The notes: generated by a model not told the origin, from the letters alone. Counted from the stretch's first letter, positions 1 to 9,201 are shown. The stretch: DNA of 64,000 nt from Gordonia sp. SL306 (GCF_026625785.1 NZ_CP113063.1:930001-994000); one strand, 5' to 3'. Program-made: numbers and translations.

Positions 1-3000
1 CGATGCCGGTCGATGAGCTCGGCGAGCTCGTCGCCGCCGAACACCCCCGCCGGGCTGACGACGAGCTCGGCACCCGTGCACAGCGCCATCAGGATCTCGA
101 AGATGGACGCGTCGAAACTCGGCGACGCTACGTGCAGCACCCGGGAGCGCTGGTCGAGGCGCAGGATCTTCTGCTGATTCGCCACCACGTTCGCGAGCCC
201 GACATGACTGAGCGCGGCCGCCTTCGGGCGTCCGGTGGAACCGGAGGTGTAGATCAGGTATGCGAGGTCGTCCACGCGCGGGGCACGCCGGAGCTCGCCC
301 GTGTGCAGGCGCGCACCGCTGTGACCGGCCAGTTGTAGCTCCACCGCTGCGTCGTCGACCTCCAGCCAGGAGACACCCTCGGGTGCCTTGCCCCGGACGG
401 CGGTCGACGTCAGTCCGAGGGCAGCGCCGCTGTCCGAGAGGATCTCCGCGAGCCGTGACGGCGGATGGCCGGGGTCGATGCTCACGAACGCGGCTCCCGA
501 CTTGACCACCGCGACCATCGCGAGCACCGAGAGATGCGAACGCGGGATGCAGATGGCGACCAGGTCACCCGGGCCGAGACCACGGGCGACCAGTTCCCGC
601 GCGAGTTGGTTCGACACCACTTCCATGGTCGACCACGTGATGGTGGACGTGCCGCTGATCGCGACCGCCGCCGGATTCGCGTGCACCACTCCGGCGACCA
701 GCAGGTCGCGCAGCGTCTCCGGCATCACCCGCGATTCCGGAGGTGCGATCAGCGCCGCCCGCTCCTCACCTGCCACGAGATCGATCGTGCCGACGGGCCG
801 GGCAGGCGATTCGATCATCGTCCACAGGACCGTGACGAGTTGCGTCGCGACCCGCTCGATCGTCCGGTGGTCGAAAATGTCGGCAGCATAGGCGAACTCC
901 ACGTCCAGACCCGTTCCGCCGACCTGATCGGTGACCGTGACGGAGAGATCGAACTTGGCGGCGGGCACCCGAGCGTCGAGCATCTCGGCCGACTCGACCC
1001 AGTCCCCGAGCGCCGTCGCCTGCCCCGGATGCATCGTCAGCGCCACCTGGAACAACGGGGTGTGGGCCGCCGATCGTTCGGGGGCAACGGCTTCCACGAC
1101 CCGCTCGAACGGGATGGACGAGTGCCGCATCGCCCGCGTACGGGTGGTGTGCGCCCGGTCGAGCAGCTCGGCGGTCGTGTCCTCCGGGCGCATCGATGTC
1201 CGCAGCACCACGGTGTTGACGAACATGCCGACCAGGTCGGCGGTCGCGGGCTCGTCGCGACCGGCGACGGCCGTCCCGATCGCCACCTCGTCCACCTCGG
1301 CCCACCTCGCGAGCAACACCGCGAACGCGGTGTGCACCACGGAGAACGGGGTGACGTTGTGATCCCTGGCGAGTGAGCGGATACCGGCCGCGAGGTCGGC
1401 GTCGAACACCGTGTCGACGTATCCGCCGTTACCCGTCGCGACGTGTGGCCGCGGATGGTCGGTCGGCAATGGCAGGAAGCCCGGGAGTCCGGAGAGTTCC
1501 TCCTCCCAGAAGGCCAGACCCTCCCGGGCGAGGGGGGTCGGGTTCTCCGGGTCACCGAGGAGCCGGTGCTGCCAGATCGCGAAGTCGGCGTACTGCACCG
1601 TCAGCGGCGGCAATGCCGGCCTGCCGCCGGAGCGCCGCGCGCTGTAGGCCACGAAGAGATCGCGGATGAGCGGCACCAACGAGAATCCGTCGCCTGCGAT
1701 GTGGTGGAGCACCACCACCACGACGTACCCGGTCTGATCGCGGAGAATCCTCGCGCGGAACGGGATGTCGTGCGCCAGGTCGAATCCTCGGGCCGCCTCC
1801 GCGGCGACCGTCTCGTCGACCCCCTCGTCGACGACCGCGACCTCGATGTCCAGAAAGCCCATCGCCTCGGCTCGCGACAAGATCTCCTGCACGGGCTCGC
1901 CGCCCACAGACGCAAACCTGGTGCGCAGGGTCTCATGGCGATCGACCAGGTCACCGAGTGCTCCTTGCAGAGCAGCGACGTCGACCTCGGTCCCGAGCCG
2001 GACAGCGCCGGGCATGTTGTAGGTGCTCGCCACCGGATCCATCCGGTTCACGAACCACAGCCGGGTCTGGGAGTGCGACAGCGGAATCGTGTCGGGACGC
2101 TGCTCGACCCGGGTCAGTTCGGGACGGCCATCGGCCCCGCCCCGCCGTGAACGCTCCGCGACCTCGCCGACGTCGACCGAGGTGAACACGTCGGTGAGAT
2201 CGATCCGCACGTTGTGTTCGACCCGTGCCCTCGACACCAGGCGTGCGGCCATCAGCGAATCACCACCGAGCGCGAAGATGTTGTCGCGCAATCCGACACG
2301 TTCGACGCTCAGGAGTTCCCCGATCAGCGATGCCAGCGTGTGCTCCACCGGCGTGCGGGGCGCCTCGTAGGCGATCACCGGACGCAGGTCCGGCGCAGGC
2401 AGTTGCTTACGATCGAGTTTGCCGGTGGCGTTGATCGGGAACTGATCGAGCAGCACCGCCGCCGACGGGACCATGTGCGACGGCAGGTGACGACGGCACC
2501 AGGACAGTGCGGCGGCCTCGCTGACCGAATCGTCGTCGGACCGCAGATACGCCACCAGGACCGGCCCCGGCGCCAGGTCGGTGCGCGGCACCACCGCGGT
2601 GGCATCCACTCCCGGCATGCTGTCGAGCACCGACTCGATCTCACCGGGTTCGATCCGCTGCCCGCGGATCTTGACCTGGAAGTCGGTACGCCCGAGGTAA
2701 TGCAGCTGGCCATCGGGGCTCCAGCGAACCAGGTCACCGGTGCGGTACATCCGGGAACCTCTCGGGCCCAGATGATTTGCGACGAAGCGGTCAGCGGTCA
2801 GGTCCGACCGACCGACGTAGCCGTCGGCGAGCTGACATCCCGCGAGATAGAGTTCCCCCGCGACACCGGCGGGAACGGGCCGCAGGCGGGTGTCGAGGAC
2901 ATAGACGTCGGTGTTCGCCACCGGCCTGCCGATCGGCACCGGGCCGTCGTCGGCGACCACCCGATACTCGGTGACGTCGATCGCGGCCTCGGTCGGACCA

Positions 3001-5297
3001 TAGAGATTGACCAGTTCGGCCGACGAACCCTCCAGCACGCGGTCGGCGAGGAGTCGCGGCAGCGCCTCGCCGGAGGTGAAGACCCGCCGGACGGTTGGCG
3101 GCAGCAGGGTGAGATGCCCGTCGTTCTGCAGGACCTCGGTGTAGACGTCGAGCATCGACGGCACGAAGTGCAGGACGTTCACCTGCTCCTCGGTGATCAG
3201 GTCGAGAAGGTATTCCGGATCGCGGTGCCCGTCCGGCCGGGCGATGACCATCTGCGCTCCCTGGGCCAACGGCCACAGCAGCTCCCAGACGGAGACGTCG
3301 AAGGTGAACGGCGTCTTGTACAGCACCTTGTCGCCGGCGGCCAACGGGTAGTTGTCCTGCATCCAGGCGAGCCGGTTGTGCACCGCTGCGTGCGACACCT
3401 GCACGCCCTTGGGCGTTCCGGTCGACCCCGAGGTGAACAGGACGTAGGCGGCCTCGCTGCCGCCACCCGTCACACCGGCCGGGGCGAGCTCGGCGAGGGC
3501 CGCGGGATTGTTCGCGGCGGTGTCGAATCCGATGGAACCGAGCAGTGCGGCGTCGACGATCAGATGGGCGGCGACGGTCTCGGCGATGAGACGGCGTCGC
3601 TCCTGCGGCTGCGCGGGATCGACGGGGACATAGGCCGCGCCGACGGAGAGTGTCGCGTAGATGGCGGCGACCTGTGCGATACCGCGGTCGAGGGCCACCA
3701 CCACGTGGTCGCCACGGCCGATACCCGAATTGACCAGGTGCGCTGCGATGAGAGTCCGGAGGCGATCGAACTGGGCGTAGGTCCAGCGTCGTCCTCCGGA
3801 CTCGATGGCGACGTCGTCGCCCCGGTCACGAACCCGCTGCCCGAAAGCGGCGAGCAGGTGCGCATCGGGATCCGGTGGTGTGGCCTGCGGTCCGACGCCG
3901 AGACCGACCATCTCCTCGCGCTCACCGTCGAGCAGCAGATCGACGTCGCCGATCAGCAGGTCCATCTCGGAGAAGATGCGGTCGAGGAAGGCCAGGAAGC
4001 GCTGGAGGTGCCCCTCGAGTTCGACGGCCGAGTAGAGATTCGGATTGCCGTGGAAGTCGACCACCAGCCGGGCGCCAGGGCTGGCCTGATAGACGTTCAG
4101 CCGCAGATCCTCCAGGATCCCCGATGAGAGGATCTGGTAATCAACTGTGGCGCCGGTCAATTCGATCGGCTTGTCGAAGAACATCAGATTGATGATCGGG
4201 CCGAACGACGCGGTGTTCGCATCCTGCAGTCCTGCGTCGATGCGGATGTCCTCGAACCGGTAGCGCTGGTGGCGGAGGGCGCCGGTCAGCTCGAGTTGGA
4301 CCTGTTCGATCAGCCCGCGCATCGTCAGCCGTGAGGCGTCGCGGACCCGGACCGGCAGCATGTTGGCGAGCATTCCGCTGGCGCGCTTGATCTTTGCCGT
4401 CGCCCGACCGGTCACGGGAAGGCTCAGCACCACGTCGTCGGTGCCGGCCATCCGGGCCAGGTAGGCGGAGAAGCCCGCGGTGAGGAGCACCGCCGCCGAC
4501 GTGTTGGCCTCGGCTGCCACACGGTCGAGATCGGACTGCTGGGATGCGCTCAGCTGCGACCCGGCGACCAGGTTGCGTGGCGACAGCTCCGCGGCCACCG
4601 ATCGATGGGCGAGGGTGACGCGCTCGGGCAGATCCCGGACCCGCTCGATCCAGTACTCGCGGTCGGCCTCCCGGCGGGTGCCGGCGATGTACTTCTTGTC
4701 GTCCTCGACGAGTTCGGCGAGTGACGCGCCCCGGTTCGACACGTAGTCCGAGCCCGAGACAGCCGCGTTGTACCTCGTCACCACCTCGAGCACGCCGGTC
4801 AGGCCGGCATAACCGTCCATCGCGATGTGGTGGGCCCGCACATACCAGAAAGAACGGTCGTCGGCGACCCTGATGAGCGTCGACACGACCAGATGGTCAC
4901 GTCGCAGATCCATGTGTTGCTGATAGTCGTCATTCATCCATCGCAGCGCCGCACCGACGGGATCCGCATGGTCGCGGAAATCGAGGAAATCGAGATCGTT
5001 GTCGAGTCCTTGATCGACGATCTGCATCGGTACGCCGTTGACTTCCACGATCCGAGTGAAGGCAGACTCGCGTTCATGCGCATTTTCGACGACCGCCTCT
5101 CGGAAGAGATCGCGATCGAGTGGTCGGTCTTTGTCCCGGATATCGAGATACTGAGCAACGGTAACGGAATAGTCGGCCGAAAGATTTTCGGCAAACCACA
5201 TCCCGCGCTGCGCTGCGGTCAGCGCGAAGGGGACCAGTTCTGCCCCGCTCTCGGTGTCTGTCTCAGTGGCATCATGGGTGTTCTCGACCGAACCCAT
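1..5297 (-). CDS. Nonribosomal peptide synthetase, 5' part (C-A-T-C-A, runs off left edge)
   Basis: This is the N-terminal part of a cytosolic multimodular NRPS; about 1765 residues are visible and the 3' end lies outside the window. The start is the ATG at 5295-5297, preceded by a strong GAAAGAGGGG ribosome site. A short acidic linker of about 22 residues leads into C1, which opens with [14 protein letters not shown] and carries HHIAMDG near 4811-4836. A1 follows (about 3865-2410; A10 lysine in NATGKLDRK), then a carrier domain with LGGDSL near 2246-2275. C2 starts near 2095 with HHIAGDG near 1688-1709, and A2 is cut by the edge just after [10 protein letters not shown]. My reading of the A1 pocket is DVWHFSLID plus K, a serine code. 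C1 resembles the EntF/DhbF type that accepts an aryl or acyl starter; that is family inference. The gene is divergent from the ABC exporter, and its link to the giant NRPS is unproven. Confidence 0.96.
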   Translation of the reverse strand, partial: MGSVENTHDATETDTESGAELVPFALTAAQRGMWFAENLSADYSVTVAQYLDIRDKDRPLDRDLFREAVVENAHERESAFTRIVEVNGVPMQIVDQGLDNDLDFLDFRDHADPVGAALRWMNDDYQQHMDLRRDHLVVSTLIRVADDRSFWYVRAHHIAMDGYAGLTGVLEVVTRYNAAVSGSDYVSNRGASLAELVEDDKKYIAGTRREADREYWIERVRDLPERVTLAHRSVAAELSPRNLVAGSQLSASQQSDLDRVAAEANTSAAVLLTAGFSAYLARMAGTDDVVLSLPVTGRATAKIKRASGMLANMLPVRVRDASRLTMRGLIEQVQLELTGALRHQRYRFEDIRIDAGLQDANTASFGPIINLMFFDKPIELTGATVDYQILSSGILEDLRLNVYQASPGARLVVDFHGNPNLYSAVELEGHLQRFLAFLDRIFSEMDLLIGDVDLLLDGEREEMVGLGVGPQATPPDPDAHLLAAFGQRVRDRGDDVAIESGGRRWTYAQFDRLRTLIAAHLVNSGIGRGDHVVVALDRGIAQVAAIYATLSVGAAYVPVDPAQPQERRRLIAETVAAHLIVDAALLGSIGFDTAANNPAALAELAPAGVTGGGSEAAYVLFTSGSTGTPKGVQVSHAAVHNRLAWMQDNYPLAAGDKVLYKTPFTFDVSVWELLWPLAQGAQMVIARPDGHRDPEYLLDLITEEQVNVLHFVPSMLDVYTEVLQNDGHLTLLPPTVRRVFTSGEALPRLLADRVLEGSSAELVNLYGPTEAAIDVTEYRVVADDGPVPIGRPVANTDVYVLDTRLRPVPAGVAGELYLAGCQLADGYVGRSDLTADRFVANHLGPRGSRMYRTGDLVRWSPDGQLHYLGRTDFQVKIRGQRIEPGEIESVLDSMPGVDATAVVPRTDLAPGPVLVAYLRSDDDSVSEAAALSWCRRHLPSHMVPSAAVLLDQFPINATGKLDRKQLPAPDLRPVIAYEAPRTPVEHTLASLIGELLSVERVGLRDNIFALGGDSLMAARLVSRARVEHNVRIDLTDVFTSVDVGEVAERSRRGGADGRPELTRVEQRPDTIPLSHSQTRLWFVNRMDPVASTYNMPGAVRLGTEVDVAALQGALGDLVDRHETLRTRFASVGGEPVQEILSRAEAMGFLDIEVAVVDEGVDETVAAEAARGFDLAHDIPFRARILRDQTGYVVVVVLHHIAGDGFSLVPLIRDLFVAYSARRSGGRPALPPLTVQYADFAIWQHRLLGDPENPTPLAREGLAFWEEELSGLPGFLPLPTDHPRPHVATGNGGYVDTVFDADLAAGIRSLARDHNVTPFSVVHTAFAVLLARWAEVDEVAIGTAVAGRDEPATADLVGMFVNTVVLRTSMRPEDTTAELLDRAHTTRTRAMRHSSIPFERVVEAVAPERSAAHTPLFQVALTMHPGQATALGDWVESAEMLDARVPAAKFDLSVTVTDQVGGTGLDVEFAYAADIFDHRTIERVATQLVTVLWTMIESPARPVGTIDLVAGEERAALIAPPESRVMPETLRDLLVAGVVHANPAAVAISGTSTITWSTMEVVSNQLARELVARGLGPGDLVAICIPRSHLSVLAMVAVVKSGAAFVSIDPGHPPSRLAEILSDSGAALGLTSTAVRGKAPEGVSWLEVDDAAVELQLAGHSGARLHTGELRRAPRVDDLAYLIYTSGSTGRPKAAALSHVGLANVVANQQKILRLDQRSRVLHVASPSFDASIFEILMALCTGAELVVSPAGVFGGDELAELIDRH

Positions 5298-5313
5298 AGC
5301 CCCTCTTTCCCAG

Positions 5314-5346
5314 GTCAGCGGCCAGCCCGGCCCGCCGACGGCTGAC
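5314..5346 (-). promoter_or_regulatory. Inverted repeat between leader ORF and NRPS start
   Basis: The arms GTCAGC (5314-5319) and GCTGAC (5341-5346) face each other, with an inner GGCC/GGCC pair nested inside. On the minus-strand transcript this can fold just before the ribosome site of the NRPS at 5297. It lies directly after the stop of the possible 23-codon leader, the arrangement expected of an attenuator or translational coupling hairpin. There is no T-tract after it, so a simple intrinsic terminator is not supported. Confidence 0.35.
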
Positions 5347-5348
5347 GA

Positions 5349-5420
5349 TCAACCGACGCTCGGGTCGTTGTGGGCTGTCTGTTCGCGGGAACTCCGTTCC
5401 CAGGCAACAGTGTGCGTCAT
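5349..5420 (-). CDS. Possible leader peptide upstream of the left NRPS (23 aa)
   Basis: This short ORF begins at ATG 5418-5420 and ends in TGA at 5349-5351, 51 nt before the NRPS start. It reads MTHTVAWERSSREQTAHNDP then SVG. A purine-rich AAAGGTGG site sits a few bases upstream of the ATG, as good a ribosome site as that of the NRPS itself. It holds no run of a single amino acid, so it is not a classic amino-acid attenuator. A perfect inverted repeat GGGAAC/GTTCCC (5387-5392 and 5396-5401) lies inside it, and a second one follows its stop. Position, ribosome site and flanking hairpins support a regulatory uORF. There is no homology evidence, and chance cannot be excluded for so short an ORF. 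Confidence 0.4.
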   Translation of the reverse strand: MTHTVAWERSSREQTAHNDPSVG

Positions 5421-5797
5421 TATCCACCTTTCCCAACGAAATTCACCATGATTCGTTTGAATGCACGAGCCCTGGCCCGGGCACACGAATCTCTGGTAAA
5501 CGGCTAGCTCACGATAGGAATTCGGCCGTGCGGCCGAGATCGTTACGCGACCGACTCCGAAGTCGTCCAAACGTACTAATGCGGTGCGCGGCGACGTAAT
5601 GATTCGGCCTCCGAGAGCGAGAATCTTTCCAGACCGTTCAAACAATTTCGGTAGCATCGCCCACACCGGACGCTCGGAACCGCCCGCGGGGCACGCGCCC
5701 GGCGTCCCCACGATCCGCGCGGTGTCGCGTAGCCCGAGAAGGGTGGTGCACACCCGCCCCCGACTCGGGCGACCGAGATGCCCGAGAGGAGCAGTCG
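5421..5797. promoter_or_regulatory. Divergent intergenic region between NRPS and ABC exporter
   Basis: This stretch is clearly less GC-rich than its surroundings, especially about 5400-5660, and must hold the promoters for the left NRPS (minus) and the exporter operon (plus). Inverted repeats seen are GATTCGT/ACGAATC (5450-5456, 5485-5491), TCGGCCG/CGGCCGA (5522-5528, 5531-5537) and CGACT/AGTCG (5552-5556, 5561-5565). A weak minus-strand promoter could use TTGGAC (5565-5570) with a TAACGA or GTAACG box near 5540-5546. I could not define a convincing plus-strand promoter. I saw no clear match to the iron-box consensus of DtxR/IdeR regulators. No protein-coding gene is supported here. Confidence 0.6.
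5522..5537. promoter_or_regulatory. Palindrome TCGGCCG-TG-CGGCCGA, possible operator
   Basis: Seven-base arms are separated by two bases. The 14-bp core CGGCCGTGCGGCCG recurs at 9543-9556 in the gap before the mbtH-like gene, in the same orientation, upstream of another minus-strand gene. A shared operator is possible, but GC-rich palindromes of this kind also arise by chance in such genomes. Confidence 0.3.
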
Positions 5798-7132
5798 ATG
5801 GCCGAGCAGTCCGGCGGGCCGGCGGGCGCCCGAACTGGCAGCACCGTCGGGGATATTGATTCGACCCCGGACACACCGGGGGCTCCCCGACATGCGGCGG
5901 TCGTCGCCGACGAGGCCCGGACGATGCCCCTACGCGCGGCGCCGACCGATGACGACGGCCTGCCGACCGACAACGGCCCTGCACGAGACGTGGCGTCCGG
6001 GTGGAACATCGTCGAATCCTCCTCGCAGCCACAAGCGCCGACCGTGATCCCGGATACCGGCACGCCGCGGAGACCATCGCCGGCACCGGCCACCGTCGAT
6101 CCGACTGCAGGAGACGACTCCTCGGCGCGCCCCGCCATCGAAGTCATCAGCCTGCACAAGCGATTCGGGGACAACGTCGCCGTCGAGAGTGTCAGCTTCT
6201 CGGTCGCGAAGGGTTCCATCCTCGCGCTCCTCGGGCCCAACGGTGCGGGAAAGACGACGACCGTCAACATGCTGTGCACCCTCCTCAAGCCCGACGGCGG
6301 CAGCGCAATCGTCGCCGGTCACGATGTGGTCTCCGACCCCGCGGGAGTCCGCCGATCGATCATGCTGACCGGTCAGTTCGCCGCGCTCGACGAAGCGCTC
6401 AGCGGTCGGGACAATCTGGTCCTGTTCGGGCGGCTGATGGGTCTGTCCAAGGCGGTGGCCCGGTCGAGAGCCGACGAACTACTGGCATCGTTCGAGCTGA
6501 CCGCGGCAGCCAAACGCAAGGTCGGCGAGTATTCGGGCGGTATGCGGCGCCGGATCGACATCGCGTGTGGCCTCGTCACGCAACCCGAGATCGTATTCCT
6601 CGACGAGCCGACCACCGGGCTCGATCCGCGGAGCCGCCAGGACGTGTGGAAGCTCGTCGAGTCGCTGCGCCGGCAAGGCGTGACCACGCTGCTGACCACG
6701 CAATACCTCGAAGAGGCCGACACCCTGTCCGATCACATCGTGGTGATCGACAAGGGCCGAGTGATCGCGTCGGGTACCGCCGACGAGCTCAAGACGGCGA
6801 CCGGCGCGTCGCACTATCAGGTGACCCCCACCGATCCCGACGATCTGGACCGTCTGCTCGCGTGCCTGGATGGGATTGCAGTCGACGGGCAGGGCGCCGG
6901 GAGACCCACCGCCGACGAGCCCGACGGGGTCGCCACCTTTGTCACGGTGCCCGCCGCCGCCGGGGCAGACACACTGGTCGAGATCGTCCAACGGACCAAG
7001 GACGCCGGCATCCGGTTGTCGGACGTGGCGCTCTGCCGCCCGAGCCTCGACGAGGTCTTCCTCGCCCTGACGGATCCGGCCGACACCACGGCGGTGTCGA
7101 CCTCCGACGACGAGCAGAGCCCGGCCGGATGA
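5798..7132 (+). CDS. DrrA-type ABC transporter ATP-binding protein
   Basis: This is the ATPase of a three-gene exporter; it hydrolyses ATP at the inner membrane to drive export through the two permeases that follow. The ABC domain occupies about residues 112-340. It has Walker A GPNGAGKTT at 146-154, signature YSGGM at 245-249, Walker B FLDEP with D269-E270, and TTQYLEEAD with Q302 in the switch position, as is usual in the daunorubicin-resistance (DrrA) family. A C-terminal extension of about 100 residues follows. The start at 5798 is fixed by AGGAG six bases upstream. It leaves a Pro-, Asp- and Ala-rich N-terminal extension of about 110 residues that is not part of the ABC fold and looks disordered. 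The stop overlaps the next start as ATGA. Export of a product of the adjacent NRPSs is inferred from position. Confidence 0.95.
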   Translation: MAEQSGGPAGARTGSTVGDIDSTPDTPGAPRHAAVVADEARTMPLRAAPTDDDGLPTDNGPARDVASGWNIVESSSQPQAPTVIPDTGTPRRPSPAPATVDPTAGDDSSARPAIEVISLHKRFGDNVAVESVSFSVAKGSILALLGPNGAGKTTTVNMLCTLLKPDGGSAIVAGHDVVSDPAGVRRSIMLTGQFAALDEALSGRDNLVLFGRLMGLSKAVARSRADELLASFELTAAAKRKVGEYSGGMRRRIDIACGLVTQPEIVFLDEPTTGLDPRSRQDVWKLVESLRRQGVTTLLTTQYLEEADTLSDHIVVIDKGRVIASGTADELKTATGASHYQVTPTDPDDLDRLLACLDGIAVDGQGAGRPTADEPDGVATFVTVPAAAGADTLVEIVQRTKDAGIRLSDVALCRPSLDEVFLALTDPADTTAVSTSDDEQSPAG

Positions 7133-7923
7133 CGCTCGAGGCGGCACACCTCCTCCGGCCGCGGACCCGGGCAGGCGCGCAATGGTGGACGCTGACCGGT
7201 CGGGGCATCTCCTCGATGGTGCGCAACGGGGAGATCATCTTCGCGTTCGTCGCGCCGGTGCTCCTCGCGATCTGCTTCTATGTCCCGCTGCGCTCGATCA
7301 TGAACGCGGCCCCGGGCATGGACTACGCGGACTTCCTGATGCCGATCATCTCGTTGCAGTCGGTGAGTTTCGTCGCGTCGTCGGCGGCCATGAGATCCGC
7401 GGTGGACGCCACCAAGGGCATCAACACCCGATTCCGGACCCTCCCGATGCCGCCGGTGATCCCTCCCCTTGCCCGGATGGGCACCAACACGGTGCTGCTC
7501 GTCATCTCGATCATCTGCGCGACCGCGACCAGCCTGGTGATGGGCTGGCGACCGAACGGGGATGTGCTGGACACGATCGGTCTGTTCGCGGTCGTGCTGG
7601 TGGTGGGCATCCTCATCGCGGTCCTCGCCGATGCGGTCGGGTTGCTCTCCAACAGTCCGGAGGCCACCAGTCAGGCGCTCTCGCTGCCGATTCTCATCCT
7701 CGGCATGTTGTCGACCGGATTCGTGCCCGAAAGCCAGTTCCCGGAATGGATTCAGCCGTTCGTGCGGAACCAGCCGATCTCTCAGTTCGCGACCGCGATG
7801 CGCTCGCTCAGCGACGGCACCGCCACCCTCGACCTGCTCACGCCCACGATCTGGTGGTGTGTCGGCCTGGCCGTCGCCGGGGGCCTGCTCACCGTGCTCG
7901 GTGTGCGCCGGGTGGTGCGATGA
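7129..7923 (+). CDS. ABC-2 type permease, DrrB/DrrC-like (first)
   Basis: This is a 264-aa integral membrane subunit of the exporter. The ATG at 7129 overlaps the TGA of the ATPase gene in ATGA, so translation is coupled. Six hydrophobic segments are visible: FAFVAPVLLAICFYV near the N-terminus, a segment at FLMPIISLQSVSF, then VLLVISIICATATSLVMGW, LFAVVLVVGILIAVLADAVG, LPILILGMLSTGF and VGLAVAGGLLTVLGV. The ABC-2 signature lies before the last segment, as FPEWIQPFVRNQP followed by AMRSL. The longer upstream reading of this frame is a shadow of the ATPase gene. It forms a heterodimeric channel with the next gene by family analogy; the substrate is not shown by sequence. Confidence 0.95.
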   Translation: MTLEAAHLLRPRTRAGAQWWTLTGRGISSMVRNGEIIFAFVAPVLLAICFYVPLRSIMNAAPGMDYADFLMPIISLQSVSFVASSAAMRSAVDATKGINTRFRTLPMPPVIPPLARMGTNTVLLVISIICATATSLVMGWRPNGDVLDTIGLFAVVLVVGILIAVLADAVGLLSNSPEATSQALSLPILILGMLSTGFVPESQFPEWIQPFVRNQPISQFATAMRSLSDGTATLDLLTPTIWWCVGLAVAGGLLTVLGVRRVVR

Positions 7924-8741
7924 CCACCGTCACGCAGGCGCCTGCCGGGCGGCTCCCCGTCGAGCGGTCGGCGCGGGCGTTCGTCGAGCAGAGCGCGGTG
8001 CTCGCGTGGCGCCAGATCTCGGTCATGGTGCGCGACCGGGGCACCTTCCTCCAGCTGGTCCTCGTCCCGCTCCTCACCCTCGTCATGTTCAAGGTGGTAC
8101 TCGGTGATGCAATCGGCAGTGCCACCGGGCAGGACAGCACCTACGGAACCGTGCCGCTGGTGATCCTGGTGAGTGCCATGTTCGGGTCGGTGGCCGCCGG
8201 CATCCGCCTGAACCAGGAGCGGGGTACCGGTCTGCTCGCGCGGCTGTACGTGCTGCCGATCAACCGGGCCGCCGACCTCACCTCGCGACTGTTGAGCGAG
8301 GTCTTCCGCATCGTGGTGGTGACGGCACTGCTGATCGCCGTCGGCTCCACCATCGGTTTCGACATCACCGGTGGGGTGGTCGCGGTCGTCGGGATCTTCG
8401 GGGTCTCGCTGATGTTCGGCGTCGCCTACGCGATGCTGGTGCTCGCCCTCGCGGTCAGCGCGCGCCCGTCGGCTCCTCTTGTCCCGCTGTTGTCGCTGGT
8501 GTCGAGCGTTCTCATGTTCTTCAATTCCGGATTCTCCCCCGTTGAGGCCTACCCGGGCTGGCTGCAGCCGATCGTCGAGAACCAGCCGATGAGTCCGGCC
8601 ATCGAGGTGATGCGATCGCTGGCCGCGGGTGGCCCGATCGCGGAGAACATGATCAAGGTGGTCGCCTGGACGGTGCTCATCATCGCCGCCTGCCTCTACC
8701 CCGCCCTGCACGGGTATCGCAGAGCCGCCACCTCACGATGA
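7920..8741 (+). CDS. ABC-2 type permease, DrrB/DrrC-like (second)
   Basis: This is a 273-aa membrane permease and third gene of the exporter operon. Its ATG at 7920 overlaps the previous TGA in ATGA. Hydrophobic segments include LQLVLVPLLTLVMFKVVLG, VPLVILVSAMFGSVAAGI, IVVVTALLIAVGSTIGF, VVAVVGIFGVSLMFGVAYAM, LVPLLSLVSSVLMFFNSGF and VVAWTVLIIAACLYPAL. The ABC-2 signature YPGWLQPIVENQP followed by VMRSL matches the same region of the first permease, so the two are paralogues. The gene ends 11 bp from the stop of the convergent 113-aa protein gene, leaving no space for a bidirectional hairpin terminator. Confidence 0.95.
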   Translation: MTTVTQAPAGRLPVERSARAFVEQSAVLAWRQISVMVRDRGTFLQLVLVPLLTLVMFKVVLGDAIGSATGQDSTYGTVPLVILVSAMFGSVAAGIRLNQERGTGLLARLYVLPINRAADLTSRLLSEVFRIVVVTALLIAVGSTIGFDITGGVVAVVGIFGVSLMFGVAYAMLVLALAVSARPSAPLVPLLSLVSSVLMFFNSGFSPVEAYPGWLQPIVENQPMSPAIEVMRSLAAGGPIAENMIKVVAWTVLIIAACLYPALHGYRRAATSR

Positions 8742-8752
8742 GCGGAGCGGCA

Positions 8753-9094
8753 TCAGCCGACCGAGCGCAACATCCCGTAGCCGTCCCCGACGTCCCGGGC
8801 GAGCCACTCCACCACCTGCCCCACCGCAGTGGAGACCGCCGACGGCTCGTCGAGCGACCCGATCCGCGGCAGGCAGTGCAGGATCGCCGCGACAAGTGAC
8901 GAGCCGACGCCGAGCCCGTTGCTCTCGGCAACGAGGTCGTAGCGCGTGAGGGCGCCGGCCAGATCCTGGTAGGTGGCCGAGTCACCGCTGTGTCGGACCG
9001 CGGTCAGGCCAGGGGTGACCTCGGCGCGGCGATGGACTTCGTCGCACGTCGCCCTCAATCGCGGGAAGTCCCACGATCCCATGTCACCATCCAT
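8753..9094 (-). CDS. Small stand-alone adenylation-domain-like protein (113 aa), function unknown
   Basis: This is the last gene of the minus-strand NRPS operon, 196 bp after the mbtH-like gene. Residues about 14-98 follow the pattern of the first part of an NRPS adenylation domain: VTPGLTAV, then TYQDLAGAL, then GLGVGSSLV, then LPRIGSLDE, ending in a helix-like AVGQVVEWLARDVG. No ATP-binding motif (TSGSTG), substrate pocket or A10 lysine is present, so it cannot activate an amino acid. The same pattern, with matching spacing, occurs at the C-terminus of the right-edge NRPS and at the N-terminus of the giant NRPS. I infer a docking, chaperone or regulatory role for the NRPS line. The start is ambiguous between ATG 9094 and ATG 9082; GGAG and AGGA elements lie upstream. 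No signal peptide or membrane segment is seen. Confidence 0.72.
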   Translation of the reverse strand: MDGDMGSWDFPRLRATCDEVHRRAEVTPGLTAVRHSGDSATYQDLAGALTRYDLVAESNGLGVGSSLVAAILHCLPRIGSLDEPSAVSTAVGQVVEWLARDVGDGYGMLRSVG

Positions 9095-9135
9095 TCCTGA
9101 CCTGCTCTCCGCCAGTCGAAAAAGCGTCCGACAAT

Positions 9136-9201
9136 CCTCCGGATCTGGGTAATCGCTGTGTGCAAATGATGACAGATACTCCCTGCGATTGTCACCGGAG
9201 G
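9136..9201 (-). other. Nested inverted repeat in the mbtH to 113-aa-protein gap
   Basis: Outer arms CCTCCGG (9136-9142) and CCGGAGG (9195-9201) enclose inner arms AATCGC (9151-9156) and GCGATT (9185-9190) in the 196-bp gap 9095-9290. The segment is less GC-rich than the genes around it. On the minus-strand RNA it could act as a processing or partial termination signal after mbtH, or as a 5' structure for the 113-aa gene. No T-tract follows. No other gene is supported in the gap. Confidence 0.35.

Noticed and set aside
5298-5797. Iron-responsive (DtxR/IdeR) box in the divergent region
   Set aside because: No 19-bp sequence close to the TTAGG-type consensus was found by eye, so iron control is not claimed despite the EntF-like start of the left NRPS.
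5584-5859. Plus-strand open frame of 91 codons in the divergent region
   Set aside because: It runs into the exporter ATPase in another frame, is Arg-rich and lacks a ribosome site or domain.
5638-6288. Minus-strand open frames opposite the exporter ATPase start
   Set aside because: They lie antisense to the DrrA-like gene and its N-terminal extension, and have no recognisable domain.
6001-7128. Upstream extension of the first permease frame
   Set aside because: The 376 codons before ATG 7129 are out of frame with the real ATPase and Arg-rich; the ATGA overlap at 7129 gives a clear start.
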